DNA from: Axinella damicornis | Lineage: Eukaryota > Porifera > Demospongiae > Axinellida > Axinellidae | Length of the DNA: 64,000 nt | Assembly (NCBI GenBank): GCA_963931865.1 | Contig: OZ007518.1 | Coordinates: forward strand, 4,526,955-4,590,954 | Direction: 5' to 3' | Part shown: piece by piece, positions 10,792 through 22,140 of the stretch | Layout of the letters: every line of letters begins with the position of its first letter | Position numbering within the stretch: the first letter of the stretch is position 1 | Program-made: the position numbers and the translations under genes | The notes under the pieces: model-generated | What the model was told of the DNA's origin: nothing | The model's input: only the letters and a program-made list of their open reading frames with translations | The model's database searches: none

Positions 10792-10980
10792 GAGTGGACC
10801 ACTTTCAGAGACACATTTTCTGTCATGTACTAAGAGCTTTTAGGGTGTGTCATCATGTGTAGGATTGTATGGTACCCCCTTGGGAAGACATCTTCCTGAG
10901 GGCAAAGCAGGAGGGAAGACATGCAACTGTACTCCAAGTACAAGCCACATAAACCACAAAAGTCTGGATAGAAGTCCCAT
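10792..10980. repeat. Direct repeat flanking the Penelope-like element (right copy)
   Basis: Same-orientation copy of 8783-8985, with internal length differences. No coding content was recognised. Confidence 0.6.
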
Positions 10981-11339
10981 GCACCAACATGTGCATTCTT
11001 TTGGGCCAGTTGTGTACCGGAATCAACCTGGGGCATTTGGTGGCATGTGACAGTGCATACATGAGTATCAATTTGGGTGAGCTGTAAACATGTCAGCCTG
11101 CTAGCTGTGTAAGTAAAAAGTGGTGACTGCAATCAGAGTCTGCTGAAGTATCCACGAGCCAAGAATAACGTAGGACACTGAGGATGGCTATCTATATGTC
11201 TCAGTGGTAATAAAATTGACATAATATTATACTCCACCTTAATATGCCTATGTTAGAGTGCCGAGTTTACTACATGAGATGTTGGTCGCACTAAGTTTGC
11301 AGAAGATATCACCTTCAGCTCGGGATATGTCTTCTGCAA

Positions 11340-12205
11340 ACTTCCTCTGACCTCAGTCTCTGGTATGTATATACGTACTATATTCACATTCGCTGCTGCT
11401 AAACTTGTGCTACTATGAAATTGGCATTAATAGCAACTGTTGACATGCCTTTTATATTAAAGGATGATACAAATCAGCCACCTACTGGCAAATACAATGC
11501 ACATGGAGTACAGCCACCTACTGGCAAATACACTGCACATGGAGTACAGCCACCTACTGGCAAATACATTGCACATGGAGTACAACAATGGGATGCGCTG
11601 CAAGGTATATTCAGACAAGTGGAGTTGTTTTAGTAACAACCTCATCCTAACTCTTGGAATGCAGTGCTTGAAAGGATATCAGTGGGAGCTGATGCTCAAC
11701 TCCACTACCCACCCACCACTAAGGCTCATTGAGTTAGCATGGGAAGGATAGCCATGCAACTGTATATAGTAACCTCATTACAACCAAACCCGGGCTGATA
11801 CTGAGAACTTCCTCTGACCTCAGTCTCAGGTACAAAGCTACTATATTCGCATTCGCTGTGGCATTATTGTGGCTAGAGCCACAATAATGATTTGCTATTG
11901 TGAAATTTACAGCAACTGTTGACATGCCTATAAGGATGATACAAATCAGCCACCTACTGGCAAATACAATGCACACGGAGTACAGCAATGGAATGTGCTG
12001 CAAGGTATATTCAGACAAGTGGAGTTGTTTTAGTAACAACCTCATCCTAATTCTTGGAATGCAGTGCTTGAAAGGAACCCTGTGGGAGCTGATGCTCAAC
12101 TCCACTACCCACCCACCACTGAGCTCTTTGAGTTAGCATGGGAAGGATAGTCATGCAACTGTATAGTAACCTAATTACAACCAAACCCGGGCTGATACTG
12201 AGAAT
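11340..12205. repeat. Tandem duplication of a roughly 400-470-bp unit
   Basis: Two direct copies start with CTTCCTCTGACCTCAGTCTC at about 11340 and 11808. Each ends with CAACCAAACCCGGGCTGATACTGAGAA. They share the GTGGAGTTGTTTTAGTAACAACCTC-type core. Copy 1 is longer because it carries a 36-bp sub-repeat three times where copy 2 has one. Confidence 0.85.
11475..11582. repeat. 36-bp minisatellite, three copies
   Basis: The unit begins CAGCCACCTACTGGCAAATA and is repeated three times without spacers. Because 36 is divisible by three, the plus frame stays open and would encode a repeated PPTGKYxAHGVQ, but the surrounding open frame is short and no gene is supported. Confidence 0.9.
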
Positions 12206-12868
12206 ACGTGTGGGAGGCACAGCAGCAGCCATGACAATTCTGTGCCTGGTCCAACTATAAAGCCCTAACTCTAACCCTATTCCTGGCACATCAGGAATGG
12301 CAATTGCCATGGCCACTGCCTCGCCTGCCATGCACAGCATTAGAAACAGGACTAGACGGGCACCGTAACCATCAGAACTGCTCACCCATTCAAGTGGTGG
12401 GAACACTTGAATTAAGTTGTGGGAACACTTGAATTAAGTTGTGTATTGGGCAGTTCTCCTGTGTAGAGGAGTGCCCATAGGTGTTGTCCATGCAGGAAAT
12501 ATTCAAAAGTGACGTGTTTCCAGCATGGACCGGAACTGCGTGTGGACGGAGCAACTTTGATGATGATGGTGGCCGTCCAGTACAGTAGGTTTCCCTGTGA
12601 TCCCAGTCCCAGTTAGCTATGGCAGGCCTGGGTACTGCACTGCAAGAAAATCTCAGGTTGAAATCAACCTCCATTGCACGGCTGCATAAGTTGCAGTTCG
12701 GCCACATCCCCAAGCCTTAACCCACCTCCTCCCTTCTGTCACTTACACTTTTGGCCCATGAAACTTTCGTCTTCATTAATTTTAGTGGTGTCACATACAA
12801 CAATTCCCTTTGGGAGATACATAGGTTTTGCATGAGCAGAAAGGGTGGGACAGGTAGAGGTGATGGCT
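12206..12868. other. Non-coding segment, paralogous to about 47.9-48.1 kb
   Basis: No gene was seen. The end (about 12640-12850) matches about 47,890-48,100, for example AACCCACCTCCTCCC followed by CATGAAACTTTC. It is the left part of a larger duplicated block. Confidence 0.5.
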
Positions 12869-12877
12869 CCCAGAGGT

Positions 12878-13440
12878 TAGCCTCGTTCCCAGGCCTACCC
12901 CGTTTTTTCTGTTCTTCTGTTTCCGTTGGACACGGATACAGAAGGGCGGCAAAAACGCGGAAGGCCTGGTAAGATTCATCATGTGAGTGACGTCAGGTGG
13001 ATGCAAGGGTGGACGTAGTGGGGGCGGGGCCATAGTCATTTCAGCAGGTCCTGAAGTCTGTTCATCGAATGCTCCACGTCTAGTCGGGACTCGCAGACGA
13101 TCTACACAACTTCTTGGGCACTTTTAAACATTTTGCGGTTGGGAAAAAGTTTAAAAAGCGCCCAAGAAGTTGTGTAGATCGTCTGTGAGTCCCGACTAGC
13201 CACGGAGCGTTTGAATCGAACCGACTGGATGATGAACAGCCCTCAGGACCTGCTGAAACGACTATGGGCCCCGCCCCGCTTACGTCCACCCTTGCGTCCA
13301 CCTGACGTCACTCATGTGATGAATCGTACCAGGCCTTCCACGTTTTTCGATACCCTTCCGCATCCGTGTATTAATGTCAATGGAAACCAAAGAACAGAAA
13401 AAACGGGGTAGGCCTGGGAACGAGGCTAGGAACGAGGCTA
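12878..13440. mobile_element. 563-bp foldback element with 9-bp target-site duplication
   Basis: The two halves are reverse complements of each other: the arms run from TAGCCTCGTTCCCAGGCC at the left end to GGCCTGGGAACGAGGCTA at the right, and meet around 13120-13160. The right end also carries an extra GGAACGAGGCTA. CCCAGAGGT stands immediately outside both ends (12869-12877 and 13441-13449), a perfect 9-bp target-site duplication. There is no transposase inside, so it is non-autonomous. It is the longest member of the TAGCCTCG foldback family in this window. Confidence 0.9.
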
Positions 13441-13449
13441 CCCAGAGGT

Positions 13450-15842
13450 GATTTCACTCTAACCACAATCATGCAACCACCAATAATAAATTAAAGGCCT
13501 CCATTGACCAATCAAGGCTCCGATGCTGAAATGGAGGCCTTAGGAGGCAAGACTGCTTGTTTCTAAGTCTCAAACATGACAGAAATGGCTCTCCTGGTGC
13601 TCAACCAAGGCCTTTATACAGCCAAGTCCAGACTGTTTGTACCTTTCAGGTGCACACACCACCTCACCCTGTCCAACCCTTTCAGCTCATGTAGAGCAAA
13701 CAACATTGTCGGTGAGATAATTGTTATGAAGCTGAAAGTCTCACAATGAAGTCATTGGTCTGAAAAGGCTTGTAAGTCCAATGATGTTTACTATATATAC
13801 TTATGATAACACCACAAAGCAGCTGCTATGCAATAGCTGAACATGAATATCATAACTAGGTTCCAGTAGCACAATCAAAGTTGTACAGTACCCAGTAACA
13901 ACAACATGTGAGTGTCTACCCAAGATGGTGCAGGTGTCCAGCACCAAAATGGAATAACAATAGTACGTTACTACGCTCATCATGGATATCCAATAAATGC
14001 TGTACTGGATTTGTGCACAGCTGCAGCACTTGATCCAGCAAAAGATTGATTGCAAAATTGCAACACCAACCTAGGTTAGCAGCGTGGGCTGCCTCCATGC
14101 CTGGCAAACATTTCAATCTAACTCTGGTAGCAGCAGCATGCAGATGGTTTGGGTACTGCACTGGCTTGAGAAAAAAGAATCCGCATCATAGCCCGTAGCA
14201 CCTGCAGGGTGGGTGGGGCCTACCCAGGCAATGCCCAGCCCGCTCTCCTACTCAGGGCCCTATCACGTGATTACTAAACCTGGCTCGAGCTCGAGCTCCA
14301 TGCATGGAACAGATCTGGAGCAGACCTGGATGACTTGTCCTGGGTGTCAGGGTTAGGAGAATCTCAGCAGCCTCCTGTCCGTTTTGTGAGAATGTGGAGA
14401 CACCTCTCTCGCCCGATTCTGGTCATCAAATGAGTCTCGAGCTTTATACTCAGGCAAGGCCAGCCTGATCACAACTTTGCGAGTGGCAGAAGACTGGACT
14501 CTGCCAGATTATAATTATACTTACCATTTGTCTTAACAAAATTAACGCTACCACACTGACTTGTAATCGGAATACACATCACAGCCAAAATTAAACGTAG
14601 ACACCAGCAATTTCATATTCAGCTATCAAATCCATGTCCGAGAAGTGTAGTGAGTTAGCAATATGGAACTGAATTAGACATTCGGAACTGAGTTAGCTTG
14701 TTCACACTAGAGCAGGACCGTTAAGAGCCCAATTATGCCTCCTGACTACAGCCAATCCAGACTGGAATCCAGTACTGTGTAAACAGGTACACACATAAAT
14801 CATGTGACAACTGTAGCATGCAGCCATGTCAATTAGCCAACATGACCTCTCGACCTCGGCATGTGCAATTCTGTAAACAACGGAGGAATGTGCTCAGAAA
14901 TGATTTATAGGGGAGGGGTTGAGGTGTCCATTCAGCCGTGCCTCTACAGGAATTTTTCCTTTCAAGAAGGGGCAGCTCAGATAATTAGTCAGCCAAATGG
15001 GTAGACACCAGCTGTTTAGGTATTCAGCATTCACAGTTAGCCAATCCATGGCCAGAAGTAGGATTAGGAACTGAGTTAGCAATAATGGAAACTGGACTAC
15101 AAATTTAGAACAGAGTTATATGTTCACATTAGAGCAGGAGCCCAATTATGCTCTCCTGACTAGAGTAAATCCATACTGGTATCCACAATACGAGTACAGT
15201 ACTGTGTAAACAGGTACACACATAAATCATGTGACAACAGCAGCTGTGGATTCATGAAGTCTTCCTTCAAGAAGGGGGCAGGTCAGATACCTTACAGTCA
15301 CCCATCAACAAAGTCATGGCAGCAACTCATTTCTCTATAGCTGTGAGAAACAGGCTACCCCACCTCCCAAATATAGCTCTCGACTAATCTCATCCCCAGA
15401 CCCTCCAAGCATGCACATCCAGTGGGGGGAGAAAGAGAAAGGAGGGTCTGGTAAATGTGCGTATACCAGCACACACAGCAGAGGAATCACAGAAATAACC
15501 ACACACATGCATGCTCAGTACTGGCTGCACAAGTGGACTTCCAAGTAGCTATACTCCACCATTAACATAACATTCTAGTGATGTGGTGCCACTGAACAGT
15601 AAGATTATCAGCCAGACCCTCCTTTCTGGTTTTACTGACAGGGTGTGCTTTGAGGGCAGCAAATGGAGGGTGCAGTTGAGGGATATGTATACCTAGTGAG
15701 CTAATAATTGGTACAGGATTTGCCGAAGCAGTGTGTGCCAGGATTTGAGTATGAGGTACTATACTCAAACCCTGCACTCATGCACTGCAAGTTTCAACAT
15801 GTGTTTTGCAATTGAGCTGCAAGACCGATCATATCAGGCTCC
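13450..15842. other. Duplicated non-coding block
   Basis: No gene was supported. Strings such as ATGAATATCRTAACTARGTCC, CAAAGTTGTACARNACC and CACTAGAGCAGGACC...AGAGCCCAATTATG recur within the block and again at about 48.25-49.1 and 49.6-50.7 kb. The block is a segmental duplication with internal repeats. Confidence 0.6.
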
Positions 15843-15849
15843 ATTCCTA

Positions 15850-15925
15850 CGCGCGCAAAACACTGCAACCGGATGATTTTTAGCAAAGCTTTGCAAAACC
15901 ATCCGGCTGCAGTGTTTTGCGCGCA
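15850..15925. repeat. Short perfect-stem palindrome
   Basis: CGCGCAAAACACTGCA and CCGGATG on the left pair with CATCCGG and TGCAGTGTTTTGCGCG on the right, around a GCAAAGCTTTGC centre. It looks like a very small foldback repeat. Confidence 0.85.
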
Positions 15926-15959
15926 TAATTATATAGGAATTTATAGCGTCTATATATGC

Positions 15960-16197
15960 ATGGGAGTACTGTTACGGAGTTCACCTACCGCAACAAGGTT
16001 CAATATAGCTTGCTCCCTTGCCCTCTGCTGTTGCGCTGCAGTTCTGTGGACAGGTATGGCTTGTTCAGTGGTCCAAAGTTAATATCGAGGCTACATAGCG
16101 CTAGCCGCTAGCAGTTCACTGTAATGACATATCGTTTTACGTTCGAGCTGATATTATGTAATCGTAATCATTTGGGGAATACGTCATCGCAATCCGT
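15960..16197. other. Segment copy 1, left part
   Basis: GAGTTCACCTACCGCAACAA and the following 100 bp match about 51,860-51,950. It is the left part of a paralogous segment that continues at 21128 after the transposon insertion. No gene was seen. Confidence 0.6.
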
Positions 16198-16242
16198 TAC
16201 TACCGCTCCGCGCGAATTTTTTTTGGACGTACTTTCGACTTA

Positions 16243-18296
16243 GTCTCTGGCAGATCCATCAACTACGCATGCGCTAAACCGTAACCCAACCCTAACCACA
16301 CCCATAAATTTGCAATTTGAACGTGAGCACAAGGCCGGAGCTTGGAGCGGATCAGTGATTGGACAGAAGCTGGTGTTTGCTGAGTCCCCATGAACTTGGC
16401 CTGGACCCCAAACTAGACTTGGAACCCCTCAACTACCTTAGCCATTCGTTTGTCTATTCAGTTTTTTGTAGGGTAGCCGCCGGCCCGGTTATGAGACACG
16501 AAACCATTACAAGTTAACCAACAAGTGATTGTACTATGTTAACATGATCATACACTGTACTAACAATCCATGGTAGGCAAAGTTTCGGTCTTTTCTCTGT
16601 ACTGCAGTTTGGCTGCATTTTTATCACATACGTTAATGAGCCAATTATGAGACAGGGTATCACAGAGTCGGTAGACTCTGTATGTAGGGATACGACGTAC
16701 ACGCAATATATGCTAATACAAAAGAATCTCTCCAAATCTCAGAAACGGTACACTTATAAGCCTTTATAACCACATACCGTTCATCTTCAAGTGTTTTCAT
16801 GACCAACAAGACTCCTCGCGTCGCGAAAAATCCCTACATCCTGTTACATTTTAAATGTTTTTTATTACTTGTGTATTATGAGACACCCCAGTTTTTGCTA
16901 TAATGTTTCATACCTAATCATCATTTGGCTAGGTAGCTAGCTACACCCTACCAGCATAGAAGATTCAATGCAAACGTGCTTGTTGGTATTCTGGCAGTGC
17001 ATATTTTATTAGGACAATCGGAACTATCCATTAATTTCATCAAAATTTAATATACTGTCTAAATCATGAATACCAAATGCTTTTCACCATCATGGGTCAT
17101 TCTAGCAAACGGTAGAGGATGCATTTGACAATGTTCAGGCAAAATGACGATGCATGTCTATAAATTGTAGTAAAGTATGAAACCCATAATTGGTGCTGTC
17201 TCATAATACCTGCACCTACCCTACTGCATCCGTATACAGCTACTGCTCATATGTACACATGATGGGCTCAATCTAAATTGTTTGCAAACAGTCCTGTATG
17301 CATCTTCAATTTCTTCAGCCACCCACACTGGCCAAAACGCTGCTTGCTGCTTTACGTCGTACTCCAGGTAGCTAGTAGATTGGTGCCAGTCAACAAGCCA
17401 TCTGTGTAAAGACAAAATTCATGAGAAAATGAATCAGCTAGAATGGAGTATAACGTTCTGAAAGGGGTGCCCCACGTAGGTTGTGAGGCATGCACAACTG
17501 TGCATGTGGATTCGTCATCACCCCCCTCCAACTATTAGCTATAGGTGGGATGCTTTAGCACCGACTAAAGGGAGTGGCAGTGTGACAAGTTCACATACAC
17601 TGTAATTTCGTTTATTCTACGATTCAAGTTCTCCATGGGAGAAGCGGTGAGAAGGCTGCTCTGCACTTTCAAATGATGCATCCCAAACACAGTACAGACT
17701 TCCAGCGACTTACTTAGCTTAGTCTGGTACCAGACTCTCGCTCACGGCAGAGGAGTTTGGTCAACGACATACGACTTGTTCTGACACTAAACAGGTGCAA
17801 ACCACAGCACTTCTCTATACGTTAGTAATCTGCTTGCGGGTAGTGTACTTAACGCCTGGGAAAAAACACCGTATATGGAAGCACTGTGGTTCGCTGTGCG
17901 CGAGTGTGGTGACCGAGACTATACTTCAACTACATTATTGTATACTGAGCACAAATATGTAATATGCAGCATCACTGAGAATATCAGCGAATGCAGACTT
18001 ATCTACCGGACTCAACTACCAAGTAGGAAGACGACAGAGTGATTTGAACCCTGAAAAATGTCAGTACAGTACATGTATGTTTGGACAGTACTGGCGGGAA
18101 ATCATACTCAATCTATATAATAACCATCCCTTTACCTCATGACATCTTCATCGCTTCTGTTTACAACTTCACCAGCAGTTGTTCAGCGTTCATTCTTCTC
18201 AGGACAGTCCTGTGTATATTTTGCCCACCATTGTGCTGAACATGGGGGTGTGTCGTACTAATCTGCGCATGCGTAGTTGGTGGATCTGCCAGAGAC
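16243..18296. mobile_element. TA-flanked non-autonomous element nested in the larger transposon
   Basis: The terminal inverted repeats are 32 bp with one mismatch: the left end begins GTCTCTGGCAGATCCA and extends through CAACTACGCATGCGC, and the right end is its reverse complement. TA stands on both sides (16241-16242 and 18297-18298). The insertion site is inside the left inverted repeat of the host transposon: the intact right repeat reads CGACTTACAGCGG, and here CGACTTA and TACAGCGG are separated by this 2,054-bp element. No transposase-like frame was found inside, so it must have been mobilised in trans. Confidence 0.88.
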
Positions 18297-18419
18297 TACA
18301 GCGGTTTTACGGAATCTTGCGACACCACCGACGCACTTGAGGGTTGACGCATGCGCAATATTAACCGTGAACTCAGTTCGAAGTTTTGTTGCCCGCTTTA
18401 ACGGCAGTAAATACAATAA

Positions 18420-19418
18420 ATGGCATCCTGTGAACCAGCTCGTCAGACAGCTTATAGCGAAGATTTGAGATGGCGGATTGTGTGGCAGAGGGAGGTGCAA
18501 GGACTGAAGTTGGAGCAAGTAGCTGAAAATCTGAATGTTGATACCTCAACTGTTAGTAGGATAGTAAAACTCTTTCAAGAAACCGGTGCAGTTGCTAAGC
18601 GGTCCTACCCTACCGATGACAGTGTTAGGCCTCTCAAGAAACTGACAAAGCCAGTACAGCTAACCATTCTACACATTGTTTTGGATCATCCGGGAAGGTA
18701 TCTTTGGGAGATCCAGTCTGAATTGCGAGCCTCCCTGGGAGTTGAGATTAGTCTCTCTTCTCTGTGCAAGTTTCTACAAGAATCAAATTTCAGCAGACAG
18801 AAAATGCAGTTAGTTGCTGTACAGAGAGATGAAGAATTGCGCTCAAAGTTCATCTCTGATGTCTCCATATATGAGACTCACATGCTCGTCTTCATTGATG
18901 AGACAGGAGCAGACCGCAGGGACACACTTAGGAAGTACGGATACAGTCTGAGGGGAAAGCCACCCAGGTCATGTCAACTGTTAGCTAGAGGAGAACGAGT
19001 ATCAGCCATTACCATTATGAGTTCTACAGGAATCTTGGATGTGAGGATTGAAAGACAGACAGTAACAGGAGATACATTTTTGAGGTTTGTTCAGAGAAAT
19101 TTATTGCCTCTCTTGATGCCATTTGATGGCAACAACTCCCACAGCATTGTAATTATGGACAATGCTTCAGTACATCATGTGGATGGTGTTGTCAGTATGA
19201 TCACTGAAGTAGGAGCACTGGTACATTTCCTTCCTCCATACTCCCCAGACTTTGCTCCCATTGAAGAATGTTTCAGCAAGGTAAAGGCAACAATGAGAGG
19301 AATGGAAGTTGAAATGCAAGCCATTGGGGATATTGAAACTATAGCTTTGAGTGCATTTGCATGCATTACTGCTGAAGACTGTCAAGCATGGATTGAAAGT
19401 GTACGTATATACTGCTAA
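18420..19418 (+). CDS. Tc1/mariner-IS630-type DD34E transposase, intact
   Basis: An intact 332-residue frame. The N-terminus has a helix-turn-helix (about residues 10-60; QVAENLNVDTSTVSRIVKLF). The catalytic DDE core has D in FIDETGAD (about residue 159), D in IVIMDNASVHH (about 246) and E in PDFAPIEECF (about 281), with 34 residues between the second D and E, hence DD34E. The conserved FLPPYSPDFAPIE box is complete. It cuts and pastes its element at TA sites. The start at 18420 gives the full HTH and follows the element's 5' end closely. It is intronless and converges with the gene at 19592-20419 inside the same inverted repeats. No lesions were seen, so it may be active. Confidence 0.92.
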   Translation: MASCEPARQTAYSEDLRWRIVWQREVQGLKLEQVAENLNVDTSTVSRIVKLFQETGAVAKRSYPTDDSVRPLKKLTKPVQLTILHIVLDHPGRYLWEIQSELRASLGVEISLSSLCKFLQESNFSRQKMQLVAVQRDEELRSKFISDVSIYETHMLVFIDETGADRRDTLRKYGYSLRGKPPRSCQLLARGERVSAITIMSSTGILDVRIERQTVTGDTFLRFVQRNLLPLLMPFDGNNSHSIVIMDNASVHHVDGVVSMITEVGALVHFLPPYSPDFAPIEECFSKVKATMRGMEVEMQAIGDIETIALSAFACITAEDCQAWIESVRIYC

Positions 19419-19591
19419 TTTTGTAAAGCACACGACAATGATTTTGTCACACAGCATGGAGATCAAACACACCAAACTATGTAGAATGGAGATCAAACAC
19501 ACCAATTTGAAACTATGAAGCATGGAGATCAAACATATACCAAACTATCACTTAACAATGAAACAATCCCATAAACATGTAACCTATATAG

Positions 19592-20419
19592 TCACGAAAG
19601 CTTACGAAGTGCATCCAGTATAATTCGTTTTTGCTCAACAAACTCAGTATCTGATAAAATCTGATTGTCGTATAGCTTCTGAACATAGCGTAATTGTTCC
19701 AGGTTTTTACGTCGTAGTTCCACACTCTTACCCGGTGAAATTCCAACTGCAATTGGACCAGAAGTTATGGTAGATGAGCTGGTAGTGGGACCAGCATGTG
19801 TGGGAGATGAGGGTTGCATGGTAGTGGGTGACGTGAAAGCCTTTGCAACTGCTTTGGCAGCTTCTGTAAAGGCATCAGAAAGATTATCCTTCTTCTGACG
19901 TTTCGGCGCAACTCCAGTAATCATTGGTACCCTAGGAGGATCTTCATAACTATCATGTGTTCCGCACTGGATCATCCTCGCCCACAGCCGAAGTTGGGGG
20001 GTAGTGTACATGTCAGTATGTTGAGCATGCAGTTCCTGAAAGATCAATTCGATGTCGTCTTCTCTTTCCCGTCTCTTTGATGACCCTGAGTCCTTTCTTT
20101 TCCTTTTACGTGACTCTGACTCTTTTCCATCAGACTTGTCACTACTTCTACCTACATCGGCGTCGACCCACAAGGAAATCTCACCACCTGTCTTGTGCCT
20201 AGAATACATATTTTGAAGATCTTCAACAGTAACAAGCCAATGCTTTGTGTTACCTTCAAAGAATCCAATATCAAAGTCAAGGGTGTTAGGTAGTTCATCC
20301 TTTAGCTCGTCAATCAACTGAGCCTTCAACTCTGTGATCGAGGTGACTTTTTGCATGGAACGGTATATATGTCTAGTGATTGGTTTACGATTTCGCTTAT
20401 CACTGTTCAGAATCTTCAC
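19592..20419 (-). CDS. Accessory protein of the DD34E transposon, convergent with the transposase
   Basis: An intact 275-residue frame lying tail-to-tail with the transposase, 173 bp apart, within the same terminal repeats. The N-terminal ~90 residues look like a compact alpha/beta fold (VTSITELKAQLIDEL...DFDIGFFEG..HWLVTVEDL.N..SRHKTGGEISLWVDA). A strongly basic, likely nuclear-localising stretch follows (SRKRKRKDSGSSKRRERE), then a low-complexity Ser/Thr/Pro region. The C-terminal ~35 residues (LEQLRYVQKLYDNQILSDTE and on) resemble the short SHOCT-type helical hairpin. Classic Tc1/mariner elements encode only a transposase, so a second gene is unusual. The family assignments are by eye. Function unknown; a role in nuclear import, target choice or transposition control is possible. 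Confidence 0.72.
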   Translation of the reverse strand: MKILNSDKRNRKPITRHIYRSMQKVTSITELKAQLIDELKDELPNTLDFDIGFFEGNTKHWLVTVEDLQNMYSRHKTGGEISLWVDADVGRSSDKSDGKESESRKRKRKDSGSSKRREREDDIELIFQELHAQHTDMYTTPQLRLWARMIQCGTHDSYEDPPRVPMITGVAPKRQKKDNLSDAFTEAAKAVAKAFTSPTTMQPSSPTHAGPTTSSSTITSGPIAVGISPGKSVELRRKNLEQLRYVQKLYDNQILSDTEFVEQKRIILDALRKLS

Positions 20420-20611
20420 TTTGTATGAAAAACGAGGCTCCTGCGGAAGCTAAGAAACCACATTCAATGATAATGAGTTATTCAGCCAGAATGAGATACA
20501 TTGTAAAATGGACCTGGCTCTCCCCATCCTAATTACTAAGAACGAGGATACTTGCAGCACCAAATGAACGGTATCTAGCGTGACAATGGTACCGTTGTCA
20601 CATGAAAAAGC

Positions 20612-20710
20612 TACACACACACACACACACACATGCACACACATGCACACACACACACACATGCACGCACACACCACACACACACACATACACACACACA
20701 CACACACACA
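20612..20710. repeat. (CA)n microsatellite, imperfect
   Basis: CA repeats interrupted by ATGCAC; it lies inside the transposon, 3' of nothing coding. The long His/Thr and Cys/Val frames over it are artefacts. Confidence 0.95.
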
Positions 20711-21127
20711 ACCATTGTTGGAATACCTGAGGACAAGCGCCACCTGTCCCCGTAAGAAGCTTAGGGTTAGGGTACCCCAGTATCACAGGCTACACTAAAC
20801 AAACTCAGTTCTTACTGGGACTTGCAGTTGACGTAGAGACACTGCTGAACTCCCACGGCTGGACCCGATCGCTGTAGCCACTACCGCTCGGGGGTAATGA
20901 TTGCCGTGTAAAACATTCGCCTGGTTAGCAATTACTCGGATGGTTGGAGTAGGAGTACCGCCTTGAGGCACAGACCTTCCACCAGGAACTGCCATGCCTG
21001 CCATTTTGACTGGACCGAATGCGCATGTGCAGTGGGAAAAAAGGCGGGTAGAATTTGCAACATTCCATAAAACCGCTGTAAGTCGAAAGTACGTCAAAAA
21101 AAAAATTCGCCCGGTCCGCGGTAGCTA

Positions 21128-22056
21128 TACCATGGTACCAGGAACTAACCCAGTGCATACTATGTATTAAAGAACCATGACGTCGTGTCAGCGGAGTGAG
21201 TTATCCTGTTGTGAAACAATGCACCAAAGCAGGAGAGTTCCCAGTATTGCAGTTCAAAGTGGCGTGGGGTGTGTGTGTTGGAGACAGCGTCTTCTTCCAC
21301 TATCTCTGGGAACCTCACGAGTAGAGTGTGAATAGCACCATGTGCTCGTCTCATTACCAATGGTTTGGAGTACCACAGCTCTGAATAGGCAGTTGCTGTC
21401 TTTCTTGATAAACTTTCTGTGAGAACACTCTGACTAAGAACTGATGAAGAGGGAGGAGGAAGGAGGCAGGTTGTTGCCATCACTGCAACTGCTGAAGGTT
21501 GAAAATGTAGCACAGACATCACATGGTCATGCCTTCCTAAGTACTTAATACAAGGTTAAGAGTTGTCAGCCTCTTGTCTTGTGGCTGGTGGTGGGAGTGA
21601 CTTCACTCCTAAAATTAATAGTATGGTATGATAAAGGTGGTGGTAGTATAACTGAGCCCAATTCGAATTTTGGTTGCTAGGTGTAAGGGTGCCAGTGTCG
21701 TGATCATTGACCTTCAATTCAATTTTGAACGCTGACATTTAGAGCAACACTTCTTCGTTTATGTAGTAAACGACAGTGCACAGGATCTTGACTTGCCTCA
21801 CCACTAATGCATTATGGCTCTTAGTTAGCTCGAAGGGTTGTGGATCCTCAACGCCAGTTGTGTATAGCATTTTCACGATTTCCACATAACTCCATGCTAT
21901 TGGTTAAAATGCAAAGCATTCGGTCGATTTCAGTGAGTGAGATGTGTGTCGGATGGGCCTGGGATCAATTTACGTCCCACAGCATATGTAGTATGACTTC
22001 CCACAGGTGGAGTGTGTTAGCTGTATAATGATGAAGAGGTTTACTTTCTACTGCAG
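21128..22056. other. Segment copy 1, right part
   Basis: No confident gene. About 21180-21500 matches about 52090-52460 (GTGGCGTGGGGTGTG, TCTTCTTCCACTATCTCT, GAACTGATGAAGAGGGAGGAGGAAG). About 21880-22050 matches about 55,930-56,065. Confidence 0.55.
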
Positions 22057-22140
22057 TGGTTTGGTCGGAGAGTGTGTGGATCTGGATTCCTCAGTCAAGA
22101 CTGAGATCTTCAACAAAGAGTAGCTACGTAGATGACAGAA
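22057..22140 (+). pseudogene. Exon remnant, paralogue of the exon at 56070-56161
   Basis: A TTTACTTTCTACTGCAG acceptor is followed by a frame reading GLVGECVDLDSSVKTEIF, closely matching GLVGECVDQDSS...KAEIL in the copy at 56070. Here the frame meets a TAG stop before the donor, so this copy is broken. The surrounding 300 bp are also paralogous. Confidence 0.45.

Larger units (their letters stand above)
16198..21127. mobile_element. DNA transposon with DD34E transposase, split by a nested element
   Basis: Inverted ends: the left end (16201-16242) reads TACCGC...GCGAATTTTTTTTGGACG then TACTTTCGACTTA, and the right end (about 21060-21123), reverse-complemented, reads TACCGC...GCGAATTTTTTTTTGACG then TACTTTCGACTTA followed by CAGCGGTTTTATGG. 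The left counterpart CAGCGGTTTTACGG is found only after the nested insert, at 18299. Both ends abut a TA dinucleotide (16198-16199 and 21126-21127), as expected for the Tc1/mariner group, with a one-base difference in the TIR ends. Removing the nested insert leaves about 2.87 kb containing two convergent genes. Confidence 0.82.

Noticed and set aside
11475..11582. 36-bp repeats as a possible CRISPR array
   Set aside because: There are no spacers between units and the genome is animal; it is a minisatellite.
20450..20798. Cys/Val and His/Thr frames
   Set aside because: They come from a CA microsatellite.
21160..21522. 120-codon minus-strand frame with a paralogue near 52.1-52.4 kb
   Set aside because: The paralogue has indels that break the frame, so conservation is at DNA level only.
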